Made by a program: the position numbers and the translations under genes
Origin: Acidobacteriota bacterium
GTDB lineage: Bacteria; Acidobacteriota; Blastocatellia; Pyrinomonadales; Pyrinomonadaceae
Assembly (NCBI GenBank): GCA_003223935.1
Contig: QHXQ01000066.1
Coordinates: 1 to 54,606, forward strand
DNA length: 54,606 bases
Direction of reading: 5' to 3'
In this document: piece after piece, positions 14,972 to 23,789 of the stretch
Layout of the letters: each line of letters starts with the position of its first letter
Position numbering within the stretch: position 1 is the first letter of the stretch
The notes under the pieces: model-generated
Database searches by the model: none
What the model saw: the letters and a program-made list of their open reading frames with translations, nothing else
Told to the model about the DNA's origin: nothing

Positions 14972-16648
14972 GTAGAGCGCGAGGTAGCGGGCGAATTTTT
15001 CGGCCGGTGGTTCGTTCATTGGCTGTGCGGTGCGGGCAGCGAGCGGCGCGCGGGCGCGGCGTTCGCTAAACGCTGCTTCGGCTGCGGCGGCGAGCCACCA
15101 GAACGTGCCGCGCGCGCCGAGATGTTCGCGCACACGTTGGAAGATGCGCGGGTAGAGTTGCGCCGTGCGACTCAGCAGACTCTTCAGTGCTTGAAACGAC
15201 AGACGATCCTGAAACAACTCACGCCGCACGCGCTCGTCCAACTCGTGCAGCGCCGCCATCACCGCGTTCAGTGTCTCATTGACCGTCGCGGGCGCAGCAC
15301 GTGGCGCGGGGCGCAAAAACTCCGCGAGGCTCGCGAGCGGCGCAACGCGCGGTACGTCCGCAGTGATCTCCGAGAGCGAACGCGCATCAAGCAGATCGGC
15401 TGCGAGCGCGAGATCAGTTAAGTGAGTCAGCCGGTGCAGATGACGCAACTGCGCGCCGTTGCCGAGCGCGAGCGGATTCGCCGCACCGGCCGCCGCGCCG
15501 ATGAGCAACACGCGCTCGCCCGCCGTCCGCGCGCGTTGCTTCCAACCGACAGGTTGCACGCCCGGCACGTAGCCGAAGAGCGGCCGTGTAACGCGCCAGT
15601 GTGCGCCTGCACGTTTATACGCGGGCAGCCGCTCGAAGTAGTGCTCGAAGAGCGCGAGCAGAGATTTGTCTGCGGGCGAATCAACCGCGTCGTAGAAGAA
15701 GAGATAGGTTGTGTATTCGTCGCGCGCGGGGCTGCCTGCGAAACCCTCCCAGATCAATTGCCGGTGCGCGCTCGCGTCCTCTGTGCTGACCAAAATCTCG
15801 CCGGTCTGAAAATCAACCTTGTCCGGTTCGACGCCACGCGCAAATCCGCGCGCGACCGCGCCCACAGTCGGGCGCACATGCGTGATCGCACAATCGTCGT
15901 TGAGTTGCCGCGCGATGGTTGAAGCTGGCCCCGTCGCATCAACAAACAGCCGCGCGGCATACAGGCTCTTGCGCCCGCGTGCGTCCTGTAACTCAACCGT
16001 GACGCGATGCGGCTCGACATACGCGCGCACGAAGCATTGCCCGTCCAAGAGCGCACAACCTTCTGCGCCTTGTTTGCGAATTTTGTCGGCGGCGAGCGCG
16101 AGCAGTTTGTCTGCGTCGAGCGCCACATCGAGGACGTGCTGCAACCAGAGCGGCGGCGCTTTTACGCGCGAAGCGGTGTCGTGAAATTTAACGAAGCCCG
16201 CTTCGTAGCGATTGACGACCGCCGACTCGATCTCTTCTTTTGTGCACAGTCCCGCGCGCACAAGCTCGCGCAACTCTTCATCCGAAGTATTCCAATCGCG
16301 CCCGACGCTGCCAACCTCATGCGCATCGAAGACGAGCACGCGCCGCTGGTAACGACAAGCCATCACCGCCGCATGCAACAAGCCAACCGCGCCGCCCGCA
16401 TAGATGATCTCAAACTCGCCCGCGACCTCCGTGCCCGCAGGCGGCGCACCGCGCACGACCACCTCACGCGCGCCATCGTGTGCAAGCGCCTCCTGCCAAC
16501 GCGCGTCGGTCGCCCAGATGCTTTTAAGCCACGTCTCGCGTTCGCCGAGCGCGCCGAAGTTTGCGACCGTCAACGGATAACGCCGACGAAACTCCGCCAA
16601 GTCGGGCGCGTTCTTCTCGGTCGGCTCAAGTTTACGAGCGACAGTCAT
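14939..16648 (-). CDS. FAD-dependent oxidoreductase, lycopene cyclase / geranylgeranyl reductase-like
   Basis: The 569-residue protein has a Rossmann FAD site near residue 82 (IIYAGGAVGLLHA), an acidic strand end RRVLVFD, a mid segment LFVDATGPASTIARQL typical of flavin-dependent cyclases and reductases, and a late GERVLLIGAAAGAANPLALGNG that matches the second flavin-contact motif. The first glycine of GxGxxG is an alanine here (AGGAVG), which is unusual. The first 70 residues are an extra N-terminal segment. No leader or membrane helix is seen. Substrate unknown. It stands alone on this strand; a heptamer palindrome (H2) lies upstream of its start and a terminator overlaps its end. Confidence 0.75.
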   Translation of the reverse strand: MTVARKLEPTEKNAPDLAEFRRRYPLTVANFGALGERETWLKSIWATDARWQEALAHDGAREVVVRGAPPAGTEVAGEFEIIYAGGAVGLLHAAVMACRYQRRVLVFDAHEVGSVGRDWNTSDEELRELVRAGLCTKEEIESAVVNRYEAGFVKFHDTASRVKAPPLWLQHVLDVALDADKLLALAADKIRKQGAEGCALLDGQCFVRAYVEPHRVTVELQDARGRKSLYAARLFVDATGPASTIARQLNDDCAITHVRPTVGAVARGFARGVEPDKVDFQTGEILVSTEDASAHRQLIWEGFAGSPARDEYTTYLFFYDAVDSPADKSLLALFEHYFERLPAYKRAGAHWRVTRPLFGYVPGVQPVGWKQRARTAGERVLLIGAAAGAANPLALGNGAQLRHLHRLTHLTDLALAADLLDARSLSEITADVPRVAPLASLAEFLRPAPRAAPATVNETLNAVMAALHELDERVRRELFQDRLSFQALKSLLSRTAQLYPRIFQRVREHLGARGTFWWLAAAAEAAFSERRARAPLAARTAQPMNEPPAEKFARYLALYKKGCAADDQA

Positions 16649-16720
16649 AAGGCAAACAGATTCAGGCAGCCAAGAGAGGGGAAACTTTAACGCGCGTGCG
16701 TCGCAAAATCATCACAAAAC

Positions 16721-16800
16721 AAAAGATGAACGATGAACGCGGAACGATGAATGACAGAGCATTCTTTAATTCATCGTTCATCGTTCTGACTTCATCGTTT
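16721..16800. repeat. heptamer palindrome H2 (CGATGAA type)
   Basis: The left arm from 16721 and the right arm ending 16800 are built from CGATGAA units and their complement. The central part reads ATGAATGACAGA, a short loop, then TTTAATTCAT, exactly as in H3 and H5. The arms do not match unit for unit: one arm holds CGCGGAA where the other holds GTCAGAA. It separates the GlsB-like gene and the flavoprotein gene. Confidence 0.75.
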
Positions 16801-16804
16801 GTCC

Positions 16805-17080
16805 TCACGCTCGACTGCGCGCGATCAAACTGATCACCGCGACGAACAACGCCGAGCCGAGAATAGACCAGATGATCGGGAAACCTTGCCCGCCGATGTT
16901 GATAACAAACATCTCCGGCAACCCCATGCGCCGCGCCACCCACATGCCGATGATCGCGCCAATAAAACCGAGCGCCACCGACACGAGACAGCCGCCATGC
17001 GTGTAACCCGCAATCGCCTGCCCGATTGAACCGCAGATGCCGGCGATGAGCAGCAAGATCAAGAAATCAACTAAGGTCAT
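16805..17080 (-). CDS. GlsB/YeaQ/YmgE family membrane protein
   Basis: The 91-residue protein has three hydrophobic helices (about 3-22, 30-48, 66-88) with the glycine-rich GFIGAIIGMWVARRMGLP signature of the GlsB/YeaQ/YmgE (transglycosylase-associated) family. It sits in the inner membrane; members are linked to stress responses but the mechanism is unknown. AAGGAGG lies 8 bases before ATG. Its start codon overlaps the out-of-frame 3' end of the upstream DUF7832-like pseudogene, which suggests they were once one operon. Confidence 0.9.
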   Translation of the reverse strand: MTLVDFLILLLIAGICGSIGQAIAGYTHGGCLVSVALGFIGAIIGMWVARRMGLPEMFVINIGGQGFPIIWSILGSALFVAVISLIARSRA

Positions 17081-17510
17081 GTTTGCCTCCTTCCGACCAA
17101 TGCGATCTCCATTTCGTATATCGGTCGGATATGACTTCCGCTATTTTGTCGTAGTTCCCCATGTATCCTCAACGTGATAAAGGCTCGGCAAGTCAGCAGC
17201 GAGGACATGGGCGTAATCTGCAAAATAAGCGCCGTCCTCGTAATATATTCGCGCGAATTCGTTTCCTTCTTCGCTCAAGTCTTCTTCCTTAAACTTCTCA
17301 TCGCACTGCTCAATGAGAAATTCGCGTCCATCATACGACGTTCGCGCACGGCTGCTAAAGCATTGGCAGATTCCTCTTTATGTAAATCGCCTTCCAGCCC
17401 ATTCATAATCGCCCATGCGAGAAACATACCGATGTGCGTGCCGCCGTTTTCGGGGGAAGATCAGCAGGATAGTCCCCACCGTAATGCCAATCTGCGCGGT
17501 CGTATGCCAT
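17067..17510 (-). pseudogene. DUF7832-like gene broken by three 1-base deletions
   Basis: Reading the minus strand from ATG 17510 gives MAYDRADWHYGGDYPADLPP. After a frame change at the C5 run near 17452-17456 it continues ENGGTHIGMFLAWAIMNGLE to about 17335. A second change gives GREFLIEQCDEKF, then FARIYYEDGAYFADY and LPSLYHVEDTW. A third change at the G4 run near 17157-17160 gives NYDKIAEVISDRYTKW and a stop at 17067. The joined reading matches a small family I believe is DUF7832. All three lesions equal one missing base, two of them in homopolymers, so sequencing error must be excluded before calling it dead. No long intact frame exists on either strand that explains this tract better. 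Confidence 0.75.
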
Positions 17511-17524
17511 AAGCTATCAGTCGT

Positions 17525-18850
17525 TCAGTGGCTCGACTCGTCGCGCATGACCACGCCGCCTTTCATCACAAAACGGACGCGCTCAAGCTCGGCGATGTCT
17601 GTGAGCGGGTCGCCCGATGTGGCGATAATGTCGGCGTACTTGCCCGGCTCAAGCGCGCCCATGTTGTCGGTCTGTTCGAGCAGTTCGGCCGCTTTCATGG
17701 TCGCGGATTGAATCGCCTGCATCGGCGTCATGCCGTAGCGCACCATGTAGCCGAACTCTTTGGCTTCGTTCTCCGTCCACGCGAACCCGCCCGCGTCCGT
17801 GCCGAACGCGATCTTCACACCTTTACGCAAAGCGATGCCGAACGCTTTCTCTTCCAGCCCGCGCATCGTCAGATAGATCGGATTACCGGCCGCCGCGCGC
17901 CCTTCGGCGACGTAGATGTTGACGTAGATCGTGGGACACCACCAAGTGCCCTGCTTGAGCATGCGATCCATCAAGCCCTCATCAAGTCCATAGCCGTGCT
18001 CGATTGAATCAACGCCCGCGCGCAAACTCGCGTCAATCCCATCCCAGCCCATCGCATGCGTGGCGACGCGCCGGCCCAAACGATGCGCTTCACGCACGAA
18101 CGCCGCCATCTCTTCATCATTGAAGTTGACCCAACTGCGCAGGCGTCCGTCCTTCATGTAGTAGCGCCGATCCGCATAGAACTTGATCCAGTCTGCGCCG
18201 TACTTGACCTGCTCGCGCACGGCCTTCGTGATGTTGTCCACGCCGTCCACGATCTGCACGCCTTCGGGCAGCTTCAACTCCCAAGAATAACCCAAGAGCG
18301 GATACGTGCCCGTGGCCGAGAACGCGCGCGTCGAGACGAACATGCGCGGCCCCGGAATGATGCCGCGATTGATCGCAGTCTTCACGTCCACGTCTGCGTA
18401 CATCGCGCCTTCGGTCTCAAGGTCGCGCATCGCCGTAAACCCGTTCATCAAACCTGTCTTCGCCGCGACCGTCGCGCGGATCGTGCGATAGGGAATAGAT
18501 TCTTTCAACAACTGCTCGTCGTAATCCGCCGCCGTAATATCGCCTTGCAAGAGTATGTGCACGTGACAATCGGTCAGACCCGGCAGCACGGTCGCGCGCG
18601 ACAGATCAATGACGCGGACGCCGTCCGGCGCGCTCACACTCACCTGCGCAAACGGGCCAACGGCCTTGATGCGTTCGCCTTCAACGAGTATGCCCTGATT
18701 TTCGACGACGCGGCCGGCGCGCGTGTCAACCATCCGGCCGGCTTTGATGAGCACGACGGTCGGCGCGGGCGCAGGTTTATTAGTCTGTGTGGCCATGACG
18801 GTTTGCAGGAGCGTCAGCGTAAGGAGCAGGCTGACGAGCGTTCGTCTCAT
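17525..18850 (-). CDS. secreted amidohydrolase (imidazolonepropionase/prolidase-like)
   Basis: The 441-residue metal-dependent hydrolase has a leader (MRRTLVSLLLTLTLLQTVMA). The TIM-barrel motifs of the amidohydrolase superfamily are present: HVHILLQGD after the first strand, THAMGWDG, SIEHGYGLD and GTDAGGF, ending in MTPMQAIQSATMKAAELL and LEPGKYADI. These supply the usual His, His, His and Asp metal ligands. Related exported enzymes cleave Xaa-Pro or Xaa-Arg dipeptides; the substrate here is unknown. ATG 18850 is chosen because GAGGAG precedes it and a signal peptide follows at once; an upstream extension to 19018 is non-homologous. It is divergent from the small secreted gene at 19040. Confidence 0.9.
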   Translation of the reverse strand: MRRTLVSLLLTLTLLQTVMATQTNKPAPAPTVVLIKAGRMVDTRAGRVVENQGILVEGERIKAVGPFAQVSVSAPDGVRVIDLSRATVLPGLTDCHVHILLQGDITAADYDEQLLKESIPYRTIRATVAAKTGLMNGFTAMRDLETEGAMYADVDVKTAINRGIIPGPRMFVSTRAFSATGTYPLLGYSWELKLPEGVQIVDGVDNITKAVREQVKYGADWIKFYADRRYYMKDGRLRSWVNFNDEEMAAFVREAHRLGRRVATHAMGWDGIDASLRAGVDSIEHGYGLDEGLMDRMLKQGTWWCPTIYVNIYVAEGRAAAGNPIYLTMRGLEEKAFGIALRKGVKIAFGTDAGGFAWTENEAKEFGYMVRYGMTPMQAIQSATMKAAELLEQTDNMGALEPGKYADIIATSGDPLTDIAELERVRFVMKGGVVMRDESSH

Positions 18851-19039
18851 GTGCGGACTCCTCAGAAAAATTGGGGTGCGAAAAATTCTCTTCCCAAATG
18901 TCAGAGCAAAACAATATAATTCTAAACGAGGTGTGCGGGCGACGGTTTCCGCCGCGCCCGCATCCAAAAAGGTTCTCAGGACTGCCCCCTGTAGTCCCTC
19001 ATCATAAATCGCCACCACGAAGTTTTAGGAGAGTAGAAA

Positions 19040-19441
19040 ATGCGTAAACTGTTCCTCGTCACACTTATCATCGCTGCCCTCTGCGGGGTCGCGGCGGCGC
19101 AAAACGATTCTTCGGCCAACGCGCACGCGAAGGAGATTCCGAACATGGGCCACGCGCCTACGGGGCCGAACGCCATCGGCCGGCTCGACGCGCGCGTCTT
19201 CGACGAAGCGGGCCAGCCCATCCCCGACGCGTACCTCAAACTCGATTCCAACCGTAGCGATGGCTTCTTCTGCGAGTGTTGGAACTCGACAGACGAGCGT
19301 GGCGTGGCGGTGCTCCCACCAATTCACGTCGGCACACTCAAACTGACGATCAAAGCCAAAGGCTACGAGACGCAGAAGCTCACGCTCGACCCAAGCGCGC
19401 TCGCACAGCCCGTGCACATCACGCTGAAAAAGAGCAGCTAA
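19040..19441 (+). CDS. small secreted protein with carboxypeptidase-regulatory-like domain
   Basis: The 133-residue protein has a signal peptide (MRKLFLVTLIIAALCGVAAA, then QN). Residues about 47-130 form a CarboxypepD_reg-type beta sandwich: GRLDARVFDEAGQPIPDAYL, then a Cys pair FFCECW, GVAVLPPI and LTIKAKGYETQKLTL. Such domains are structural modules or plugs outside the cytoplasm; it has no enzyme motif. AGGAG lies upstream of ATG. A clear terminator follows, so it is a single-gene unit. Confidence 0.85.
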   Translation: MRKLFLVTLIIAALCGVAAAQNDSSANAHAKEIPNMGHAPTGPNAIGRLDARVFDEAGQPIPDAYLKLDSNRSDGFFCECWNSTDERGVAVLPPIHVGTLKLTIKAKGYETQKLTLDPSALAQPVHITLKKSS

Positions 19442-19470
19442 GCCCTAAGCTAAAAGTTTCAATCAGATTT

Positions 19471-19515
19471 GCGCAGCCCGGCCACCAAGCGACGGCCGGG
19501 CTGCGCTTAATTTTT
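19471..19515 (+). terminator. Rho-independent terminator
   Basis: A 13-bp perfect stem (19471-19483 with 19494-19506) is followed by TTAATTTTT at 19507-19515. It closes the small secreted gene 19040-19441. Confidence 0.88.
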
Positions 19516-19559
19516 CCAAGCCGCAAGACCGAAAACGGATCACGCACTGCCGATCCACA

Positions 19560-19835
19560 TTATTTCAACTCGCCCGAAGTTCGGCGCTCGCGCCCGCCCC
19601 AAGTCTCCGCCGCGCCGACCTCTTCCGCCGATTCAGCCAGCAACGTGATCAAATGCGCCAACGCGCGCTGCATCTCTGCGGCTTGCGCGCGCGTGAGCAG
19701 CAGCGTCGGCGCGCGCTCAGCGTAATCCTCAATGGTGAGCGCCAGCAGATCGTGTGTGAACACAGAGAGCCGCATGCGCCCATCCGTCCGCCGCCGCCCC
19801 GTCGCAATCTCGACACCGCGATCCGCCTGTCCCAT
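19560..19835 (-). CDS. small conserved-looking protein of unknown function
   Basis: The 91-residue cytoplasmic-type protein has an N-terminal strand region (GVEIATGRRRTDGRMRLSVF) and a helical C-terminal half (LTRAQAAEMQRALAHLITLL). I do not recognise the family. ATG 19835 is preferred with GAGGG upstream; a GTG at 19850 would add five residues. No partner gene is close. It is probably real because no longer frame competes here and the strand-helix pattern is coherent, but confidence is moderate. Confidence 0.55.
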   Translation of the reverse strand: MGQADRGVEIATGRRRTDGRMRLSVFTHDLLALTIEDYAERAPTLLLTRAQAAEMQRALAHLITLLAESAEEVGAAETWGGRERRTSGELK

Positions 19836-19904
19836 CGTGCTGGCCCTCACTTGGTTTGTTTCAATTCAGGGGGAGTGCTTGCGCGAGAGAATAGCACACG
19901 AAAG

Positions 19905-19989
19905 GAAAACGATGAACGCGGAATGATGAATGATGAATGACAGACAAATTGTTTTTAATTCATCATTCCGCGTTCATCGTTCATCGTTT
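19905..19989. repeat. heptamer palindrome H3 (CGATGAA/TGATGAA type)
   Basis: The left arm from 19905 and the right arm ending about 19989 are made of CGATGAA, CGCGGAA and TGATGAA units. The left arm has TGATGAA twice and CGATGAA once. The right arm, read as complement, has CGATGAA twice and TGATGAA once. The central core ATGAATGACAGA to TTTAATTCAT is shared with H2 and H5. It ends at the stop codon of the permease/binding-protein gene. Confidence 0.8.
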
Positions 19990-21558
19990 CGTCTTCTGGC
20001 TCCACTCGCGCACCACGTCGGCGACGGCGCGGTGGCGGCCGTCAACTTCGTAGTTCAAGTGGCGCATCTCGTCGGTCGAGATCGCATTGCCTAGTTGTTG
20101 CCAGACAGTTTGCAGCGCGGGCGTGCGTGTGAGCGCAGCACGGCGCGCGAGATAGACGGCTTCGTAGGGCGGGAAGTAGTGGCGGTCGTCTTCGAGTTGG
20201 GTGAGGTCGAGCGCAGAGATCAGACCGTCGGTCGAGTTGCCGGCGATCATGTCCACTTCACCGGCGGCGAGCGCGCGATAGGTGAGCGACAAGTCCATCT
20301 CGCGGGGCGGCGCGGCGAAGTGCAACTCGTAGGCGCGGGCGAAACCGGGATAACCGTCGGCGCGCGACATGAAATCTTGGCCGAAGCCCGCGCGCCATTC
20401 GTGCGCATGTGGAATGGCGTCGGAGATCGTGTGCAGGTTCAGACGGCGCGCGTCGCTGCCGCGCACGAGAATGGCGAAGTCGTTGCGAAAGCCGATGGGC
20501 GGGCTGAGTTCGACCGCAAATTTATCGGCGTATTCGCGTTGGACTTGATCGTAAACAGCGCGTGGATCGGTGATGGGCTGATGCTTGAGGATCGCTGTGA
20601 ACGCCGTGCCGGTGTATTCGGGATAGACATCAATCTGGCCGGCGACGAGCGCATCGTGCGCGAGATTGCCGCCGAGTTCGTAATGGCGCGCGACCACGAC
20701 ATGCTGCGCCTCCAATTCCTGCGCAAGCAACTCAGCGAGAATCACGCTCTCCGTAAAATCTTTCGAGCCGACGATGATCGTTGCGCTTGCCTGTGTCGTC
20801 GTGCTTGTTTGATTTGATCTGCGCCATGCAATGAACCCGCCAATGCCGCCGATGACAACGAGCGCGAGCGTCGCGCCGATGATGCGACGACGAAGGTGCG
20901 CGCGCCGTTCGTGTGCGGCGCGTGTGCCCGTGTGCGCGCCGACGCGCGCTTCGAGTAGGCCGATGAGCCAATCGGCGGCGAGCGCCATCAGTGCGGCGGG
21001 CACTGCGCCCGCAAGTATTAGCGTGTTGTCGTTCTGGCGCAGGCCGCGAAAGATGTATGTGCCCAAGCCCCCTGCGCCGATGGCTGCGGCAATCGTTGCC
21101 ACGCCGACCGAGATGACCGTCGCCACGCGCACGCCCGCGAGAATCACACGCGCCGCGAGCGGCAACTCTACCTGCCAGAGAATCTGCCGCGCAGTCATGC
21201 CCATTGCGACGGCCGCTTCGCGCACGTTTCTGTCCACACCCTCAATGCCCGTCACAGTGTTGCGCACCACGGGCAGCAGCGCATAGAGCACGAGCGCAAT
21301 GACGGCCGAGCGCGGGCCGATGCCGCCAAACGGAAGCGGAATGAGGAAACCAAAGAGTGCGAGGCTGGGGATGGTCTGCAAAATACTGGTCAAGCCCAAG
21401 ACGGGCCGCTGCAAAAACTTGCGCCGCGTCAGCAGCACGCCCACAGGGATGCCGATGGCGACCGCGCACGCAATCGCCTCCGCCACGAGCAACAGATGCT
21501 CGCCCACGAGCGTCAACAGATCGCGCCAGTTGTGCGTGACAAACTCGAACAGATTCAT
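19981..21558 (-). CDS. betaine-type ABC transporter, permease fused to substrate-binding domain (EgtU-like)
   Basis: The 525-residue fusion has an N-terminal BPD_transp_1 permease (about 20-210, five to six helices, with EAAVAMGMTARQILWQVELP as the ATPase-contact loop), one further helix near 228-246, then an OpuAC-type binding domain (about 255-520: IIVGSKDFTESVILAELLAQ, GQIDVYPEYTGTAF). Known relatives import glycine betaine, choline or, for the EgtU type, ergothioneine. The fused layout and placement as last gene of an egtD-egtA operon favour ergothioneine or hercynine as ligand; this is inference. It lies 24 bases after its ATPase gene. Heptamer palindrome H3 begins right after the stop. 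Confidence 0.9.
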   Translation of the reverse strand: MNLFEFVTHNWRDLLTLVGEHLLLVAEAIACAVAIGIPVGVLLTRRKFLQRPVLGLTSILQTIPSLALFGFLIPLPFGGIGPRSAVIALVLYALLPVVRNTVTGIEGVDRNVREAAVAMGMTARQILWQVELPLAARVILAGVRVATVISVGVATIAAAIGAGGLGTYIFRGLRQNDNTLILAGAVPAALMALAADWLIGLLEARVGAHTGTRAAHERRAHLRRRIIGATLALVVIGGIGGFIAWRRSNQTSTTTQASATIIVGSKDFTESVILAELLAQELEAQHVVVARHYELGGNLAHDALVAGQIDVYPEYTGTAFTAILKHQPITDPRAVYDQVQREYADKFAVELSPPIGFRNDFAILVRGSDARRLNLHTISDAIPHAHEWRAGFGQDFMSRADGYPGFARAYELHFAAPPREMDLSLTYRALAAGEVDMIAGNSTDGLISALDLTQLEDDRHYFPPYEAVYLARRAALTRTPALQTVWQQLGNAISTDEMRHLNYEVDGRHRAVADVVREWSQKTKR

Positions 21559-21582
21559 CCAGACTCTCGGAAGATCACATCG

Positions 21583-22329
21583 TTACAACGTTGCTAAGTA
21601 AGCCTGCGCTAATGGATCATCGGCGCGCTTGAACTCATCGGGCGTGGCGAGCAGGCGTATGCGCCCCGCTTCCATCAGAGCGATGCGCGAGCCGAGCATG
21701 AGCGCCTCGCGCACATCGTGTGTGACGAATACGCAAGTCTTGCCGAGTCGTTCGCGCAAAGCGGCGAACTCGCGTTGCAACGACGCGCGCGTTAGCGGAT
21801 CGAGCGCGCCGAATGGCTCGTCCATTAGCAGCAACGGCGGATCGGCCGCCAACGCGCGCCCCACGCCCACGCGCTGCCTCTGCCCGCCCGACAACTCGCG
21901 CGGGAAGCGCCCCGCAAACCGCGCCGGTTCAAGCCCGACGAGCCTCAACAACTCATCCACACGCGCGCGCACACGCGCTTCCGGCCAGCCCTCAAGCGTC
22001 GGCACAAGCCCCACGTTGCGCGCGACCGTGAAATGCGGAAACAGCCCCGCCTCCTGAATCACATAACCCGTCCGCCGCCGCAACTCGATCTCGTTCCACG
22101 CAGTTGTCGCCCGCCCTTCGACCAACACCTCGCCCGCCGTCGGCACAAGCAGCCGATTGATCAGCCGCAGCGTCGTCGTCTTTCCACAGCCCGATTCGCC
22201 CAATAACACCAACGTCTCGCCGCGCTGAATGTCCAGATTAAGATCGGAGATAATCGGCGCAGCCGCGTCCGTCGGCGCGTAGCTGACATGACGGAACTGC
22301 ACGACCGGCATGTGATCTGTCGAGGCCAT
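21583..22329 (-). CDS. betaine-type ABC transporter ATPase (EgtV/OpuCA-like)
   Basis: The 248-residue ATPase has Walker A GESGCGKTT, Q-loop VIQEAGLFPH, signature LSGGQRQRVGVGRAL, Walker B LLLMDEPFGALD and H-loop VFVTHD, all intact. It closely resembles the ProV/OpuCA group but lacks the C-terminal CBS domains often found there. It should energise the fused permease downstream. Its start lies nine bases after the egtA stop with no clear ribosome site, which suggests translational coupling within one operon. Confidence 0.92.
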   Translation of the reverse strand: MASTDHMPVVQFRHVSYAPTDAAAPIISDLNLDIQRGETLVLLGESGCGKTTTLRLINRLLVPTAGEVLVEGRATTAWNEIELRRRTGYVIQEAGLFPHFTVARNVGLVPTLEGWPEARVRARVDELLRLVGLEPARFAGRFPRELSGGQRQRVGVGRALAADPPLLLMDEPFGALDPLTRASLQREFAALRERLGKTCVFVTHDVREALMLGSRIALMEAGRIRLLATPDEFKRADDPLAQAYLATL

Positions 22330-22338
22330 CAGTTTGTT

Positions 22339-23775
22339 TCAAGCAATGCGCAAGTGTTCGACGACGCGCGGCATAAAGCCCTGCCACGAGCCATGCCAGT
22401 TGCGCAACAGAATATCTGCGGGACAGATTCCCTCGCTAACGATCTGCGCGCGCAGCCCGTCGAGATATGAGACCTCTTCGGGCGCGATGCGCGCGAGACC
22501 GGCGCTGGCTAACGCGATCATCTCTTTGGCGAGTGCGAGTACGTTAACGCCGCTGGCGCGCGCAGCCAGCCCCTCGCGCGCGACGGCGGCGCGCAACTCA
22601 AGAGCAGCAGTATGATCGAGTTTCGGCGCGAAATAGAGCGCGGCGTTGAGCGTGTCAGCGTCGTAGAGCAGACCTCGCCAGAGGGCTTGCAGCGCAAGGG
22701 CCATCTCCAGCGTGCCACAGTCGGCGGAACGGAGTTCGATGTGTTGTTTGAGGCGGGCGTCGGTGAAGAGGGTGGTGAGATGGTCGGCCCAGTCGCCGAA
22801 GACGGGTTGAATGTGTGGACAACCATGTGCGAGGAAGTCGCCGAAGCGTAGCCCCGTCGGGCCGTCAAAGTAGAAGCCGTCGCGTTGGGCGAAGAGCATG
22901 GGCACGTCGAGGGCATAACGGACGAAGCGTTCGGGCGTGAAGTCGTCTGTGAGCGCGGGCGGACTGATGCCGGTGCGGTCGGGGTCAGTGGCGAGCCATG
23001 CGGCGGTGCGGGTGGATTTGTAGCCGGATGGTTTACCGTGCTCGAAGGGCGAGTTGGCGAACATCGCGGCCACGATGGGCGCGAGGCGATTGCCGACGAG
23101 AAACTTTTTGCGCAGGTCTTCTTCGTCGCCATAGTCGAGGTTGGTTTGCACGGCGCAGGTGCGCGTCATCATGTCCCATGCGCGTGCGCCACGGCGTGCG
23201 AGATAGGGGCGCATCACGTCGTAACGCGATTTGGGAAACCATTGCTGCGCCTCAATGGTATGCAACGGATCGAAGCCGACGGCAAGGAAGACGAAGCCGT
23301 GTGCGTCGGCAATCTCGCTGAGGCGCGCGAGGTAGCGGCGTATCTCGCGTTCGACATCCGCGAGCTTGCGCTGCGGCGCGCCGGAGAATTCGATCTGCCC
23401 GCCCGGCTCAACCGTCAGCCGGTTCATCTGCCCGGCGTTGACTTCGATCAGTGTGCGCCCTTCATAAACCAGATCGTTTGACGACGGCGCGAAGCCCGCG
23501 AGCACGCGCTGCACTTGCGCGGGACTAAGGCGCGCATAGTCGCGCCGCGTGTCGTAGCCGAAAAGTTCAAACTCGACGCCGCACATCCACTCGCGCGCGG
23601 GCTTCGAGCCGCGCCGCAAGTTTTCGACAAAGAGCGGTACGGCGTCAGGCCCGACCAGATCGGTCAACAAGGGAAAGGCGTCGCGGCCAGTCGCTGATGA
23701 AGTTGCGGCGTCACTATCTGCCTTCGTGCCGCTCGCACGCGCGACTTCAGCTTTGTTCAATTTATCGCGGGCCAT
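22339..23775 (-). CDS. egtA: glutamate-cysteine ligase (EgtA/GshA-like)
   Basis: The 478-residue enzyme is of the plant/proteobacterial GCS2-like type: GVEFELFGYD, LTVEPGGQIEFSG, KSRYDVMRPYL, DMMTRTCAVQTNLDYG and LELRSADCGTLEMALA. It should join glutamate and cysteine with ATP to give gamma-glutamylcysteine, the thiol donor for EgtB in the mycobacterial route. The start at ATG 23775 follows egtD by 14 bases; the frame remains open to 23841 but that part overlaps egtD. The first 35 residues are low-complexity Ala/Ser/Thr. It could also serve glutathione synthesis, but the neighbours are ergothioneine genes. Confidence 0.88.
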   Translation of the reverse strand: MARDKLNKAEVARASGTKADSDAATSSATGRDAFPLLTDLVGPDAVPLFVENLRRGSKPAREWMCGVEFELFGYDTRRDYARLSPAQVQRVLAGFAPSSNDLVYEGRTLIEVNAGQMNRLTVEPGGQIEFSGAPQRKLADVEREIRRYLARLSEIADAHGFVFLAVGFDPLHTIEAQQWFPKSRYDVMRPYLARRGARAWDMMTRTCAVQTNLDYGDEEDLRKKFLVGNRLAPIVAAMFANSPFEHGKPSGYKSTRTAAWLATDPDRTGISPPALTDDFTPERFVRYALDVPMLFAQRDGFYFDGPTGLRFGDFLAHGCPHIQPVFGDWADHLTTLFTDARLKQHIELRSADCGTLEMALALQALWRGLLYDADTLNAALYFAPKLDHTAALELRAAVAREGLAARASGVNVLALAKEMIALASAGLARIAPEEVSYLDGLRAQIVSEGICPADILLRNWHGSWQGFMPRVVEHLRIA

Positions 23776-23789
23776 CACGCTCGCTCTCT

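Noticed and set aside
17174..17512. Plus-strand frame over the pseudogene
   Set aside because: The minus strand gives a recognisable protein once three frameshifts are allowed; the plus frame is its shadow.
18851..19018. Upstream start for the amidohydrolase
   Set aside because: It would bury the signal peptide 56 residues into the chain; GAGGAG precedes ATG 18850.
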